Notes: a model not told the origin generated them from the letters alone. A stretch of DNA of 45,902 bases from Phycisphaerae bacterium (GCA_016873275.1 VGXO01000020.1:1-45902); one strand, 5' to 3'. Counted from the stretch's first letter, positions 14,910 through 24,877 are shown. Translations and numbers: made by a program.

Positions 14910-16646
14910 TCACGAGGTCCAGTTGCCGAGCAGGATCGAGAGGTCGGCGCCATTCACGACACCATCGCCATTGAGGTCGCCGTTGCAACCCCCGCACTTG
15001 CCCCACTCGCCGAGCATGATCGAGAGGTCTGCACCATTCACGACGCCGTCGCCGTTGAGGTCGCCGGGGATCGACGGAACCTCGACGCAGCCGGGGAAGC
15101 TCGGAAGCGTGCAGCCGCCGGGCGGGGGCACGAGGAACCCGAACCGCGACGCGGCGCTCCAGCCGCAGAGCCAGTTGGTGTTCCCCGGGGGGAACGCGCC
15201 CGCGTAGAGCGCCGGGGAGGTGTAGAACCCGTCGTTCGGCGCACCCTGCTGGGCGGTCGCCGCCGGACCGACCGGGCGGGGATCAAGCGAGACGACCGGG
15301 ATCATGGTCTTGCCGCCGCGGGTGACCGGGGCACCGCGGGTGATCTGGGCGATCGGCGTGCTGGCGACGGCGTTGCCCGGGATCAGGGTGTTGCGGTTCG
15401 ACGCATCGAAGACGCCGACCGAGGTCGCGGTGTTGTAGGCGGCCGCGTCGAGGTTCCGGAAGAACACCGAGTCGGTGATCTGGCAGAGGTTGCCGGTGGT
15501 CTGCGCGGTGTAGAACGCCGCGGGATTCGGCGGAGCGTTCACGGTCGAGAAGGAGGTGTAGGGGGTGCTCCAGACCTGCGCCCAGGTGAGGGTGCCGTTG
15601 AAGCCGTAGCCCGAGCCGCCATCGCCGTCGACGTTGTCGTTCTGGACGAGCCGCTCGCCGAGGTCCATCACGATGGCGTTCTTGAACTGCATGCGGGCGC
15701 CGTCGCGGTAGGCGAAGCCGTGGTCGCCGGCGCCGGGGACCGGCTGTCCGATGAGGGTCATGTTGTAGGCGACCGAGGTGGTCACCGGCTGCGCGTCGGA
15801 GTTCTCGGCGCCGTCGATCTCGACGCAGTTGTCGCCCACGCCCGAGCCCTGCGCCGCGTCGACGCTGTAGCCCTGCACGATGAGGCCGAACTGCACCTTG
15901 CCGCGGTAGCCCTGATCGATGTCGAGGCTGTCGTCGCCGATGTTCCAGATGCTGAAGTTCTTGAGGTCGACAGTGCCGCCCCAGATCTCGATGCCGTCAT
16001 CGACGTTGTTCATGATCTCGATGAAGTTGAGCCCGGTCTCCCGGCCGATGCCGCCGAGGGACAGTCCGTTGAGCTCGTTGCCGAGACCCACCACGCGACC
16101 GCCGTAGCGGAGCGAGAGGTAGCTGATGCATCCGGAGTTGTCGTCGTCGTTGCCGCCGCCGTAGAGGACGTTCGGGTCGCCGGGGAACTGGGCGACGAGA
16201 CCCTCCATGGGGGAGAGGTTGTTCGGGTTCGGGGTCGGCGTGTTGTTGGGGACGCTCGGACCATACTTGCCGATGTACGCCTGACCCATGATCGTCAGGT
16301 TGCCCCACTCGTTCGCCGCCTCCCGCCACGACGTGAAGGTGTCGAGGGAGGAGGTCATGATCACGGGGTTCTGGGCGGTGCCGCGGACATAGATGCGGGC
16401 GCCGCGGCAGACCGCGAGGCTTCCCGAGCCGTTCGCCGTCGGGATGCTCGCGACGAGCGTGCCGGGCTCGATGGTCAGCGTCGCGCCGGGCAGGACGTAG
16501 ATCTGGGTCTGCAGGCGGTAGACGTTGTTCGCCGTCCACGTGGTGGACGTCGAGATGTTGGTGGTGATGAAGACCTCCGCGGCGTTCGCGGAGGAGGCGG
16601 CCACGATGCCGCCGATGGCGATCGACGCCAGCTTCCTGATGCTCAT
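14910..16646 (-). CDS. Secreted beta-helix-like repeat protein with C-terminal dockerin-like tail
   Basis: 578 residues. The start is ATG 16646 with AGGAG nine bases upstream. Residues 1-23 (MSIRKLASIAIGGIVAASSA) form a signal peptide. The body opens with YVLPGATLTIEPGTLV and then ARIYVRGTAQNPVIMTS, the pattern of right-handed parallel beta-helix exoproteins. It continues with glycine- and asparagine-rich turns (LSLRYGGRVVG, GIEIWGGTVDLKNFSIWN, GDDSLDIDQGYRG). The last 50 or so residues hold two dockerin-like calcium loops (GDLNGDGVVNGADLSIMLG and its near-copy). Proteins of this type are often found beside TonB-dependent receptors, and here the TonB operon starts divergently 384 bp away. A surface or extracellular substrate-binding role is plausible. 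No catalytic residues are recognised. Confidence 0.8.
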   Translation of the reverse strand: MSIRKLASIAIGGIVAASSANAAEVFITTNISTSTTWTANNVYRLQTQIYVLPGATLTIEPGTLVASIPTANGSGSLAVCRGARIYVRGTAQNPVIMTSSLDTFTSWREAANEWGNLTIMGQAYIGKYGPSVPNNTPTPNPNNLSPMEGLVAQFPGDPNVLYGGGNDDDNSGCISYLSLRYGGRVVGLGNELNGLSLGGIGRETGLNFIEIMNNVDDGIEIWGGTVDLKNFSIWNIGDDSLDIDQGYRGKVQFGLIVQGYSVDAAQGSGVGDNCVEIDGAENSDAQPVTTSVAYNMTLIGQPVPGAGDHGFAYRDGARMQFKNAIVMDLGERLVQNDNVDGDGGSGYGFNGTLTWAQVWSTPYTSFSTVNAPPNPAAFYTAQTTGNLCQITDSVFFRNLDAAAYNTATSVGVFDASNRNTLIPGNAVASTPIAQITRGAPVTRGGKTMIPVVSLDPRPVGPAATAQQGAPNDGFYTSPALYAGAFPPGNTNWLCGWSAASRFGFLVPPPGGCTLPSFPGCVEVPSIPGDLNGDGVVNGADLSIMLGEWGKCGGCNGDLNGDGVVNGADLSILLGNWTS

Positions 16647-17030
16647 GACACATCTCTCCTGAGGGGGGGACTTGACTCGGACGACGCGCCGAAGTCGACG
16701 TGGCGCACGCTGCTCCACTCGCGGGCGTAGGAAACGTACGGCGCGATTGTTCGGGTTCGGTGAGTTCGCGGTGCGCGTTGCGTCCGCTTCCGCGAGGCGC
16801 GCACCCTCGTGCATCCGGAGCGCCGGCGCGGCGAGCTGCGGCGCGCGCGTTGCGCAAGGAATGCGCAAGGACCCCCGTTGACGCGACGGCGACGCTGCCG
16901 TTGAACCCGTCGTGCGCGGGTTCTTTGCAGAACGCTCACATCGCGCCCGTAGCGTTCCGCGACCTTCCGGGGCAGCGTTCCCTCCGTCCGTCCTCACCGC
17001 TCGCCACCCCCTCGATCCAGTCCCAAGCCC
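16647..17030. promoter_or_regulatory. Divergent promoter region between the beta-helix gene and the TonB operon
   Basis: 384 bp separating two divergently transcribed units, so it should hold both promoters. I cannot place confident -35/-10 boxes. A short direct repeat, GCGCAAGGA twice about 11 bp apart (about 16853-16871), sits in the middle and could be an operator half-site pair. No PHO-box-like set of direct repeats was recognised. Confidence 0.4.
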
Positions 17031-18236
17031 ATGTCGTTCTTCCTCCTCGCCGCGTGGACGATCCTGTCGGTCTCGCTCCAGGCGGCGACTGCGGCGCCGG
17101 CGGCGGCAGCGACGCGGCTCGTCGATGCTGCCGCGTCCGACTCGAACCGCAGGCTCCTCGAGCTCGCCTTCTCGGCGGTCACTGCGATCCCGGCGGATCC
17201 CCACCAGGCGGACCGGAGCAAGGCGCAGATGGAGGTCGTCGAGGAGTGCCTCGCCGAGGGGCAGCTCGCGACCGCCGCCCGCTTCGCCGACCGGATCGAC
17301 GATTGGCGGCGGGGACTCGCCTACGCGAGGCTCGCCGAGGCGATCGCGCCGGAGGGTGATTCACCGGAGGTCCGCCGCTACCTCGCCCTCGCGGCGGTCA
17401 CCGCCTCCAACGCCGAGGACTGGCGACCCGCCCGGATCCGCATGGTGATCGCCCGGGCGAACGCCCGGCTCGGCGCCGAGGATGAGGTCGCGCGGCTCGA
17501 GGCGCTGATCGGTCCCGAGGAGGCGGGGAAGCTCGGCACGGTGCGGGCGGAGCTCGGCGATGCGTCGCGGTTCGACGCGGTCCGCGCGGACCTCGACGCG
17601 GCGATCGCGACGAGGCAGATGGACCCCGCGCGGTGGGCGCTGGAGGCGTACGCGGCGTGGCATCGGCGGCTCTACGCCGACGCCGAGCGGCGGAGCTCGA
17701 TCGAGGCGTCGATCCGCGGCGGCTGGAACGCGGTCCCGATCCCCATCCAGTTCGACCTGATCCTCGAGCTCGCGGACGCCGCGCTCGCGGCGGGGGACCC
17801 GGAGGGCGCGCGGCGGCTGCTCGCGGACGCCGCGGCGTACCTCACCGCGCATCAGTGGATCATCGAGGAGCGGCTCCGCATGAGCGCCGAGATCGCGTCG
17901 CGGCGGTTCGGTGCCGGCGAGGCGGACCTGGCGCGGGCGATGCTCGCCGAGGCGTTCGCCGACTTCCGCCGCGACCGCCTCACGATCGTCGACATCGAGC
18001 GGGCGAGCGTGCTGCGGGCGTTCGCGGAGGCGCAGGCGGCGATGGGCGACCGCGTCGCGCTCGCGGCGACCTACGGCGAGGCGCTCGACGAGGGGTTCGT
18101 GAATCCCAACTCCCGGCCGCGGGCGACCGACTTCTCCGCGACCTGCCTCTCCATGACTCGGACGGAGTTCGAGCCCGACGCGGCGATGCAGGAGCGGATG
18201 GACGCGCTCCGGGCCCGCCTGGGCGATCCCTGGTGA
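17031..18236 (+). CDS. Exported helical-repeat (TPR-like) protein, first gene of the TonB operon
   Basis: 401 residues. The N-terminus (MSFFLLAAWTILSVSLQAA) is a signal peptide. The rest is almost entirely amphipathic helices rich in Ala, Arg, Glu and Leu (for example AARFADRIDDWRRGLAYARL and ALEAYAAWHRRLYADAERR), as in TPR or other alpha-solenoid proteins. It probably acts in the periplasm as a scaffold. The stop overlaps the GTG of the TonB-dependent receptor gene (GTGA), so the two are translationally coupled, and a partnership with the receptor is likely. The family is not recognised. Confidence 0.7.
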   Translation: MSFFLLAAWTILSVSLQAATAAPAAAATRLVDAAASDSNRRLLELAFSAVTAIPADPHQADRSKAQMEVVEECLAEGQLATAARFADRIDDWRRGLAYARLAEAIAPEGDSPEVRRYLALAAVTASNAEDWRPARIRMVIARANARLGAEDEVARLEALIGPEEAGKLGTVRAELGDASRFDAVRADLDAAIATRQMDPARWALEAYAAWHRRLYADAERRSSIEASIRGGWNAVPIPIQFDLILELADAALAAGDPEGARRLLADAAAYLTAHQWIIEERLRMSAEIASRRFGAGEADLARAMLAEAFADFRRDRLTIVDIERASVLRAFAEAQAAMGDRVALAATYGEALDEGFVNPNSRPRATDFSATCLSMTRTEFEPDAAMQERMDALRARLGDPW

Positions 18237-21200
18237 TCCGCGTCGCCCTCCTCGCGGCGCTCCTCGTGGTCCTTGGCTGGACCCCACGGGCGGTCGCGCA
18301 GCAGGCGGGCTCGATCCGCGGCGTCATCTCCGACGCCGACTTCGACGCGGCGCTTCCCTTCGCGGAGGTCCTCATCCAGGAGACCGGCGCGAAGACGGTC
18401 TGCACGGCGGAGGGAACCTACGTCTTCGGCGAGGTGCGACCGGGCACCTACACCCTGATCTTCTCGAAGGAGGGGTTCTCCCGTCAGATCCGCTCCGGCG
18501 TCGTCGTCGCGGGCGGGGCGATGACCGAGGTGGATGCCTCCATGAGCGGCGACTTCATGGAGATGGAGGAGTACGTCGTCCAGGAGCTGCAGCCCGGCGG
18601 CTCGACGGAGCTCTCGCTGCTGCGCCTGCGGATGGAGTCTCCGGCGCTGATGGACTCGATCTCGAGCGACATCATCTCCCGCGCGGGGGCGAGCGATGCG
18701 GCGGGCGCCCTGCGGCTCATCCCCGGCGCGACCGTGGTGGACGGCTTCGCGGTGGTCCGTGGTCTGCCCGATCGCTACGTGAGCAGCCAGCTCAACGGGA
18801 TCGTGCTGCCGACCTCCGACCAGGACCGCCGCGGCGTCGAGCTCGACCAGTTCCCCGCCGCGGCGATCGACAGCATCCAGGTCACGAAGAACTTCACGCC
18901 CGACCAGCAAGGCAACGCCTCGGGCGGCGCGGTGAACCTCGTCCTGAAGGGGATCCCCGCGCAGACGCTGATCCAGGTGAGCGCCCAGGCGGGCTACAAC
19001 ACCCAGACGACCGGTCGCCGCGACTTCCTCACCTACGACGGCGGCGGGCTCTCCTACTGGGGCGGCGGCAAGGGCACCGGCAACCCGCAGCCGGTGGGCA
19101 CCAGCTGGACCGGCGCAGCCGGCGTCGCGGCGGATGGCTACGCGCCGCCGAACCAGAAGTGGTCGGTGAGCGCGGGCGGTCGAGGGGAGCTCGACGACGG
19201 CGTGACCATCGGCGGCTTCTCGAGCTTCTTCTACGAGAACGACTACGAGTACTTCGACAACGGCGTGGACGATCAGTGGTGGGTCCGGACTCCCGGCGCC
19301 GCGATGACGCCGCAGACGAAGCAGGGGACGCCGGAGGACAACGACTTCAAGACCGCCCTCTACGACGTGACGCAGGGCACCGAGCTCGTCCGCTGGGGCT
19401 GGCTCGGCACCGCGGGCGTGGAGTGGGAGGGGCAGTCGCTCGGCGTGGCGTACCTCTACACGCGGACCTCGACCGACACCGCGACCCTCGCGGACGACAG
19501 CCGCGGCAAGTCGTACTTCTTCCCCGGCTACGAGCCGAACAACCCCGCCGCCGAGGGCAACTCGCCGACCAATCGAACCGCGGCGCCGTGGAACCGCCTC
19601 GAGACGATCGAGTACGACGACCGCATCTCCTCGACGCTGATCCTGAACGGCGACCACGAGATCCCGATCTTCGAGGAGTTCTCCGTCGGCGACTTCATGA
19701 CCTTCCTCACGCCGCGGATCGACTGGAACTACTCCTACGCCACCGCGAACCTCGACCAGCCCGACAAGCGGCAGTTCAGCTCGCTCTTCCTGCCGCGCTC
19801 GCTGAACCCGGGCTTCCCGCCCTTCATCCCGGAGTTCATCGAGCCGGAGGTGCAGCGTCAGTACAAGCCCGACGCGAACTTCCTCCTCGGCAACGCGCAG
19901 CGGATCTGGACGGGACTCAACGAGCGGACCAACCAGTTCGCGATCAACCTGCTCATGCCCTTCACCCAGTGGTCCGGCGACGAGGGGTTCCTCAAGTTCG
20001 GCGTGTTCGACGACTCGCTCATCCGGAACTTCACGCGGTCGAGCTACAGCAACTTCAACGACAACAGCGCGGAGTACTTCGCTCCCTGGGAGAAGTTCTG
20101 GAGCGCGGTCTTCCCGGATCAGAACCACCCGATGTCGGATGGTCCGCCGTACGTGGACGTGAACTACCGCGGCGAGCAGGACATCCTCGCGTGGTACGCG
20201 ATGACCGACCTGCCGCTGAACTCGTGGTCGAAGATCATCGGCGGCGCCCGCGTCGAGAACGTGAGCCTCGCGATCCAGAACTTCCCCGAGGAGGACGCGG
20301 TGTGGTTCCCGCCGGGGTCGCTCTCGCCGGTGCGCCTCCGCCCCGGCGACGCCGACGTCGACATCGACCAGAACTTCGTGCTGCCCTCGATCGGCTTCGA
20401 GGTGATCCCCCTCGAGAACCTCACCTTCCGCGGCAACTACGCCCAGACCTACGCGCTGCCGACCTTCAAGGAGCTCACGCCGATCCTGCAGCAGGAGTAC
20501 CTCGGCGGCGACATCTTCATCGGCAACCCCGACCTCGTGATCAGCGACGTCGTCAACTACGACCTGCGCGTCGACTACGTGCCCTACCTCGGCGGTCTGC
20601 TCTCGGCGTCCTACTTCTACAAGGACATCACCAACCCGATCGAGAACGTCCAGCGGGTCACCTCGTTCATCTACACCACGCCGGTCAACTATCCCTCCGG
20701 CACGATCAGCGGTTGGGAGTTCGAGGTGCGGCAGGACCTTGGCTTCTTCACCGACCTGCTGCAGGGCTTCCTCGTCGGCGGCAACGCGACGCTCATCGAC
20801 TCGAACGTGGTGCTCCCCGCGGACGAGGCGGCGGAGTTCGCCGGTCCGGCGTACCAGGTGGACATCACCTCGCGCGACATGACCGACGCGCCGGACTACC
20901 TCTACAACCTCTTCACCACGATCGACGTCTCGAGCATCGGCACGCAGGTCGGGCTGTTCTACACCGTCACCGGCAACACGCTGATCGCCGGCGCGACCAC
21001 CGACGACGGCAACTTCGTGCCGAGCGTCTACCAGAAGCCCTTCGGCACGCTGAACCTCACGGTGTCGCAGCGGGTCATCGGCGACTTCCTGAAGCTCACC
21101 TTCCAGGCGAAGAACCTGACCAATCCCTCCTTCCAGGAGGTCTACTCGGGCGCCGGCGTTCAGGGCGAGACCCTCAAGACCTCCTACACCCTCGGCATCG

Positions 21201-21238
21201 ACCTCTCGATCGCCCTCACCGGGCAGTTCACCTTCTGA
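18233..21238 (+). CDS. TonB-dependent outer-membrane receptor
   Basis: 1001 residues from GTG 18233. A signal peptide (IRVALLAALLVVLGW...AVAQ) is followed by a carboxypeptidase-regulatory-like domain (about 25-100: GSIRGVISDADFDAALPFAE...GTYTLIF). A TonB-box-like MEEYVVQE comes next, then a plug domain (about 140-240: AGALRLIPGATVVDGFAVVR, SIQVTKNFTPDQQGNASGGA) and a long beta-barrel ending in Phe (GQFTF), as expected for BAM-inserted barrels. It imports a substrate using energy from the ExbB/ExbD/TonB proteins encoded downstream. The substrate is unknown. The nearby PhoD and Na/Pi symporter remnant hint at a phosphorus-containing ligand, which is inference only. Confidence 0.92.
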   Translation: MIRVALLAALLVVLGWTPRAVAQQAGSIRGVISDADFDAALPFAEVLIQETGAKTVCTAEGTYVFGEVRPGTYTLIFSKEGFSRQIRSGVVVAGGAMTEVDASMSGDFMEMEEYVVQELQPGGSTELSLLRLRMESPALMDSISSDIISRAGASDAAGALRLIPGATVVDGFAVVRGLPDRYVSSQLNGIVLPTSDQDRRGVELDQFPAAAIDSIQVTKNFTPDQQGNASGGAVNLVLKGIPAQTLIQVSAQAGYNTQTTGRRDFLTYDGGGLSYWGGGKGTGNPQPVGTSWTGAAGVAADGYAPPNQKWSVSAGGRGELDDGVTIGGFSSFFYENDYEYFDNGVDDQWWVRTPGAAMTPQTKQGTPEDNDFKTALYDVTQGTELVRWGWLGTAGVEWEGQSLGVAYLYTRTSTDTATLADDSRGKSYFFPGYEPNNPAAEGNSPTNRTAAPWNRLETIEYDDRISSTLILNGDHEIPIFEEFSVGDFMTFLTPRIDWNYSYATANLDQPDKRQFSSLFLPRSLNPGFPPFIPEFIEPEVQRQYKPDANFLLGNAQRIWTGLNERTNQFAINLLMPFTQWSGDEGFLKFGVFDDSLIRNFTRSSYSNFNDNSAEYFAPWEKFWSAVFPDQNHPMSDGPPYVDVNYRGEQDILAWYAMTDLPLNSWSKIIGGARVENVSLAIQNFPEEDAVWFPPGSLSPVRLRPGDADVDIDQNFVLPSIGFEVIPLENLTFRGNYAQTYALPTFKELTPILQQEYLGGDIFIGNPDLVISDVVNYDLRVDYVPYLGGLLSASYFYKDITNPIENVQRVTSFIYTTPVNYPSGTISGWEFEVRQDLGFFTDLLQGFLVGGNATLIDSNVVLPADEAAEFAGPAYQVDITSRDMTDAPDYLYNLFTTIDVSSIGTQVGLFYTVTGNTLIAGATTDDGNFVPSVYQKPFGTLNLTVSQRVIGDFLKLTFQAKNLTNPSFQEVYSGAGVQGETLKTSYTLGIDLSIALTGQFTF

Positions 21239-21286
21239 GCCATCCTTGAGCCCTCCCCGGGCGACGCATCCGCGGAAGCGACCACC

Positions 21287-22138
21287 ATGCCTCGAGACCA
21301 CCGACGACTCCCGACCCTCGCGATCCTCACGCTCGCGGCGCTCGCCGCGCTTGCCGCCGCGCCGGCCGACCCGCCGGACGCGGCTGCGCCGCCCGCGACC
21401 GAGCCGGCGGCGCCGACCGCCCCGCCCTCGGCCGACGCCCGCGCCGCGGCGATCAACGATGCCCGCGCGACGCTCGAGCAGTACGTCGAGGTCCGCCGAA
21501 CCATCTCCCGCGAGCGGCTTCAGCTCGCCGAGGGTCGGCAGGTCCTCCAGGATCGCCTCGACCTCGTGCAGCGGGAGATCGACTCGATCAAGGAGAAGAT
21601 CGCCGACGCCGACAAGAACCTTGCCGCCGCCGACGAGAAGCGGGTCGAGCTCGAGCGCCGCGCGGCGGCGCTGCGGGCGGCGTCGCAGTCGCTTGCCGAC
21701 CTCATCGTGCCGCTCGAGGCGCGGACCAAGGCGCTGCTCGCACGCCTGCCGGAGCCGATCCGCGAGCGGATCCGCCCGCTCACCCAGCGGCTGCCCGAGG
21801 ATCCGGCGACGACGAGGCTCTCCATCGGCGACCGCTTCCTGAACGTGGTCGGCATCCTCAACGAGGTCAACAAGTTCAACGGCGAGATCACCCTCGCGAG
21901 CGAGGTGCGCCAGCTGCCCGACGGTCGGTCGATCGAGGTGACCTCGATGTACCTCGGCGTCGGGCAGGGCTTCTACGTGAACGCCGACGGCACCATCGCC
22001 GGGATCGGCGGGCCGACCGCGGACGCCTGGACCTGGCGATCCGCCAACGACGCGGCGCCGGCGCTCGCGAGGGCGGTCGCCATGATGAAGAACGAGCAGA
22101 TCGCGGAGTTCGTCCCGCTTCCGATGCGGGTCGATTGA
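21287..22138 (+). CDS. DUF3450-family periplasmic coiled-coil protein of a TonB2-type system
   Basis: 283 residues. A signal peptide and an Ala/Pro-rich linker (to about 45) precede a long coiled coil (about 50-145: RERLQLAEGRQVLQDRLDLV, KNLAAADEKRVELERRAAAL). A small C-terminal domain has DRFLNVVGILNEVNKFNGEI, VTSMYLGVGQGFYVN and a late WxWR motif, all typical of DUF3450. In Vibrio and relatives this gene precedes ttpC-exbB2-exbD2-tonB2, exactly the order here. It probably helps couple the proton channel to TonB in the periplasm. Confidence 0.85.
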   Translation: MPRDHRRLPTLAILTLAALAALAAAPADPPDAAAPPATEPAAPTAPPSADARAAAINDARATLEQYVEVRRTISRERLQLAEGRQVLQDRLDLVQREIDSIKEKIADADKNLAAADEKRVELERRAAALRAASQSLADLIVPLEARTKALLARLPEPIRERIRPLTQRLPEDPATTRLSIGDRFLNVVGILNEVNKFNGEITLASEVRQLPDGRSIEVTSMYLGVGQGFYVNADGTIAGIGGPTADAWTWRSANDAAPALARAVAMMKNEQIAEFVPLPMRVD

Positions 22139-22151
22139 CGAGGAGCCATCC

Positions 22152-23735
22152 ATGCACGCCCACGAATCACTCATCGCCATCGTCCTCGCCGCGTCGACGC
22201 TCGCCGGCGCCACCTCCTCGGCGCAGGAGGCGGCTCCGCCTCCGAGCGCCGCCGCCCCGACCACCGCGACCGCCCCGCCGCCGGCGTCCCCCGACGCCTT
22301 CGGCGACGCCTCGCGGGGGATCGCCCAGCAGCTCGAGGACTCGCTCAAGGAGCTCGACGCGCTTCGCGGGCAGATGGCGGCGGAGATGGTGCCGCTCTCG
22401 CGGCAGCTCACCGCCCTCGAGAACCAGCTCGCCGACGTCCGCAAGCAGTACCAGGACAAGGTCCGCGAGCTCGACGCCCGCACGCTCGGGCTCGGCAACC
22501 TCCGCGGCGAGATCGATGCCCGCGAGAAGGAGGCGACCTACCTCGCGGGTCTCCTCGGCGAGTACCAGCGGAACTTCGAGTCGCGCCTCCACGTGACCGA
22601 GCTGCAGCGTCATCGAGACGCGATCGCCACCGCCCGGCTCGCCGCGGAGAACACCGCGCTCTCCGAGCAGCAGATCGCGGAGGCGCAGGCGTCGCTCCTC
22701 GCCGCGTCGCTCGAGCGGCTGCACGACGTGGCGGGCGGCACCCGCTTCGAGGGCACCGCGGTCGGCGAGGGCGGCACCGTGCAGAAGGGTCGCTTCGTCC
22801 TCGTGGGTCCGGTCGCGGCATTCCTTCCCGAGCAGGGTCCGGCGACCACCGCCGAGCAGCGGCTCGGCTCGCTCGAGCCCGCGGCGATCGCGTATCCCGA
22901 TCCGCTCCAGGCGCAGGCGGCGGAGGCGCTCCTCCGCGGCGGCGAGGGCATGCTCCTCCTCGATCCCACCCTCGGCAACGCCCGCAAGGTCGCGGAGACC
23001 GAGGAGACCCTCGCGGAGCACATCCGCGCCGGCGGACCGGTGATGATCCCGATCTTCATCCTCGCGGGCGCGGCGCTCCTCGTCGCGCTCGCCAAGTGGA
23101 TCGGGCTGTCGCTGGTGCGGATGCCCTCGCGGCGACGCGTCGACGAGCTGCTCAAGGCGGTCGCGGCGAAGGACGCCGCCGCGGCGGGCACGGTCGTCGA
23201 GCGGATGCCGGGTCCGGTCGGTCGGATGCTCAAGGCAGGCGTCGCCAACCTCGCGGAGCCGCGCGAGCTCATCGAGGAGGCGATGTTCGAGACGATCCTC
23301 TCCGCGAAGCTGCGGCTCACCCGGTTCCTGCCCTTCATCGCGGTCGCGGCGGCGGCGGCGCCGCTGCTGGGTCTCCTCGGCACCGTCACCGGCATCATCA
23401 CCACCTTCAAGCTCATCACCGTCTTCGGCTCGGGCGACGTGAAGTCGCTCTCGGGCGGCATCTCCGAGGCGCTCATCACCACGGAGTGGGGGCTCATCGT
23501 GGCGATCCCGTCGCTGCTCATCCACGCGTATCTCTCCCGCAAGGCGCGGGGCATCGTGGACCGCATGGAGGGCACCGCCCTCAACTTCCTCAATGAGGTC
23601 GCCCGCAGCCGCGAGCAGCAGCCCGCGGCGATCGACCGCGAGGCGCTCGCGAAGGAGGTGCGGTCGATCCTCTCCGAGCTGCTCACCCCGGCGGTGCGGC
23701 AGCAGCTCGCCGGCTCGGGAGGGGCGGCGCGATGA
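22152..23735 (+). CDS. TtpC-like MotA/TolQ/ExbB proton-channel protein with N-terminal coiled coil
   Basis: 527 residues. A signal peptide and Ala/Pro linker come first, then a periplasmic coiled coil (about 55-190: LKELDALRGQMAAEMVPLSR). The C-terminal ExbB/TolQ domain has a membrane segment at about 295-320 (GPVMIPIFILAGAALLVALA) and the conserved AAPLLGLLGTVTGIITTFK and GISEALITTEWGLIVAIPSL blocks (about 400-460). This is the architecture of TtpC, needed with ExbB2/ExbD2/TonB2 in V. cholerae. It begins 13 bp after the DUF3450 gene and overlaps exbB by ATGA. Confidence 0.9.
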   Translation: MHAHESLIAIVLAASTLAGATSSAQEAAPPPSAAAPTTATAPPPASPDAFGDASRGIAQQLEDSLKELDALRGQMAAEMVPLSRQLTALENQLADVRKQYQDKVRELDARTLGLGNLRGEIDAREKEATYLAGLLGEYQRNFESRLHVTELQRHRDAIATARLAAENTALSEQQIAEAQASLLAASLERLHDVAGGTRFEGTAVGEGGTVQKGRFVLVGPVAAFLPEQGPATTAEQRLGSLEPAAIAYPDPLQAQAAEALLRGGEGMLLLDPTLGNARKVAETEETLAEHIRAGGPVMIPIFILAGAALLVALAKWIGLSLVRMPSRRRVDELLKAVAAKDAAAAGTVVERMPGPVGRMLKAGVANLAEPRELIEEAMFETILSAKLRLTRFLPFIAVAAAAAPLLGLLGTVTGIITTFKLITVFGSGDVKSLSGGISEALITTEWGLIVAIPSLLIHAYLSRKARGIVDRMEGTALNFLNEVARSREQQPAAIDREALAKEVRSILSELLTPAVRQQLAGSGGAAR

Positions 23736-24448
23736 TCCCGGCGGCTGCCCTCTCCTCCGCGGTCGCCTCGGCGATCTCCTCCGCGGTCTCTTCCTCCGCG
23801 GGCTCCTCCTCCGCGGGCTCTCTCTCCGAGCCAGGAGCGCTCGCCCGCCTCTGGAGCGATGCGGTCGCGATCTGGCTCTCCGGCGGCTGGGCGATGATCC
23901 CGATCGCCATCGTCGCGCTCCTGATGTTCGGGATCGGGACGCACCTCCATCTCCGCCTGCGCGAGAAGGGCTACGACCGGGTGCCGGAGCGGCGCTGGCG
24001 GACCTGGATCGATGATCCGCAGGCGCGGGAGGGCCCGCTCGGCGAGCTCATACGCTTCGTCACCGCGAGCAGCTCGCTGCAGGCGATGCGGGACTTCTTC
24101 GACCAGATCCGCACCACCGAGCTCGCGGCGCACGACCGCGACCTCAAGGTCATGCGGGTCTGCGTGGCGGCGGCGCCCCTCTTCGGGCTGCTCGGCACGG
24201 TGACAGGGATGCTCGTCACCTTCGGCGCCCTCGCCGGCGGCTCCGGCGGCGAGAAGACCATGTCGCAGATCTCCTCCGGCATCTCCGAGGCGCTGATCAC
24301 CACCGAGACCGGCCTCGTGATCGCCCTCCCGGGGCTCTTCCTCCAGTTCCTCCTCTCGCGGGCGTGCGAACGCCACCGGGCGTTCCTCGCGCACCTCGAG
24401 ACGATCTGCACCCAGCACCTCATCCACCGCGACCGCGCGACCGCCTGA
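23732..24448 (+). CDS. exbB: ExbB-type biopolymer transport proton channel
   Basis: 238 residues. A Ser/Ala-rich N-terminus precedes a first membrane segment (about 52-72: GWAMIPIAIVALLMFGIG). The conserved pore helices follow: APLFGLLGTVTGMLVTFGAL (about 150-170) and GISEALITTETGLVIALPGL (about 187-207). With ExbD it uses the proton gradient to energise TonB. It starts at an ATG overlapping the previous stop (ATGA) and lies 18 bp before exbD. Confidence 0.93.
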   Translation: MIPAAALSSAVASAISSAVSSSAGSSSAGSLSEPGALARLWSDAVAIWLSGGWAMIPIAIVALLMFGIGTHLHLRLREKGYDRVPERRWRTWIDDPQAREGPLGELIRFVTASSSLQAMRDFFDQIRTTELAAHDRDLKVMRVCVAAAPLFGLLGTVTGMLVTFGALAGGSGGEKTMSQISSGISEALITTETGLVIALPGLFLQFLLSRACERHRAFLAHLETICTQHLIHRDRATA

Positions 24449-24466
24449 GCGACCCCGAGACCCATC

Positions 24467-24877
24467 ATGTCACGCATCCGCCAGATGATGACCGACGACT
24501 CGAGCGAGACCGGCATCGACATGTCGCCGCTCATCGACTGCGTCTTCATCCTGCTCATCTTCTTCATCGTCACCACGACCTTCGTCGAGGAGACCGGCGT
24601 GGAGGTGGACAAGCCGCAGGCGGCGAGCGCCGAGCGGCTCGAGAAGTCGAGCATCCTCATCGCCCTCACCTCCAAGGGCGAGGTCGTCTACGGCGGGCGG
24701 GAGATCGGGATCGGCGGCGTGCAGGCGCTGGTGCGGCGCATGATCCAGAAGGAGCAGCTGCCGGTGATCATCCAGGCGGACGCCGCGAGCCCCGCGGGGC
24801 TCCTCGTCCGCATCATCGACGAGTCGAAGCTCGCGGGCGCCACCAAGGTGAGCGTCGCCGCGAAGAACCCCCGCTGA
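24467..24877 (+). CDS. exbD: ExbD-type biopolymer transport protein
   Basis: 136 residues with one transmembrane helix (about 22-40: MSPLIDCVFILLIFFIVTTT) carrying the essential Asp of the ExbD/TolR family (LIDCVFILLIFF). The periplasmic domain ends in the typical IIQADAASPAGLLVRIIDES block. Partner of ExbB in the proton channel. Complete and of normal length. Confidence 0.93.
   Translation: MSRIRQMMTDDSSETGIDMSPLIDCVFILLIFFIVTTTFVEETGVEVDKPQAASAERLEKSSILIALTSKGEVVYGGREIGIGGVQALVRRMIQKEQLPVIIQADAASPAGLLVRIIDESKLAGATKVSVAAKNPR

Noticed and set aside
15720-16730. Long plus-strand frame opposite the beta-helix gene
   Set aside because: Val/Asp/Arg-rich shadow of the minus-strand gene, which has a signal peptide, ribosome binding site and terminator.
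18071-22498. 1475-codon minus-strand frame opposite the TonB receptor genes
   Set aside because: It spans three clearly real plus-strand genes and has the His/Arg/Glu composition of an antisense shadow.
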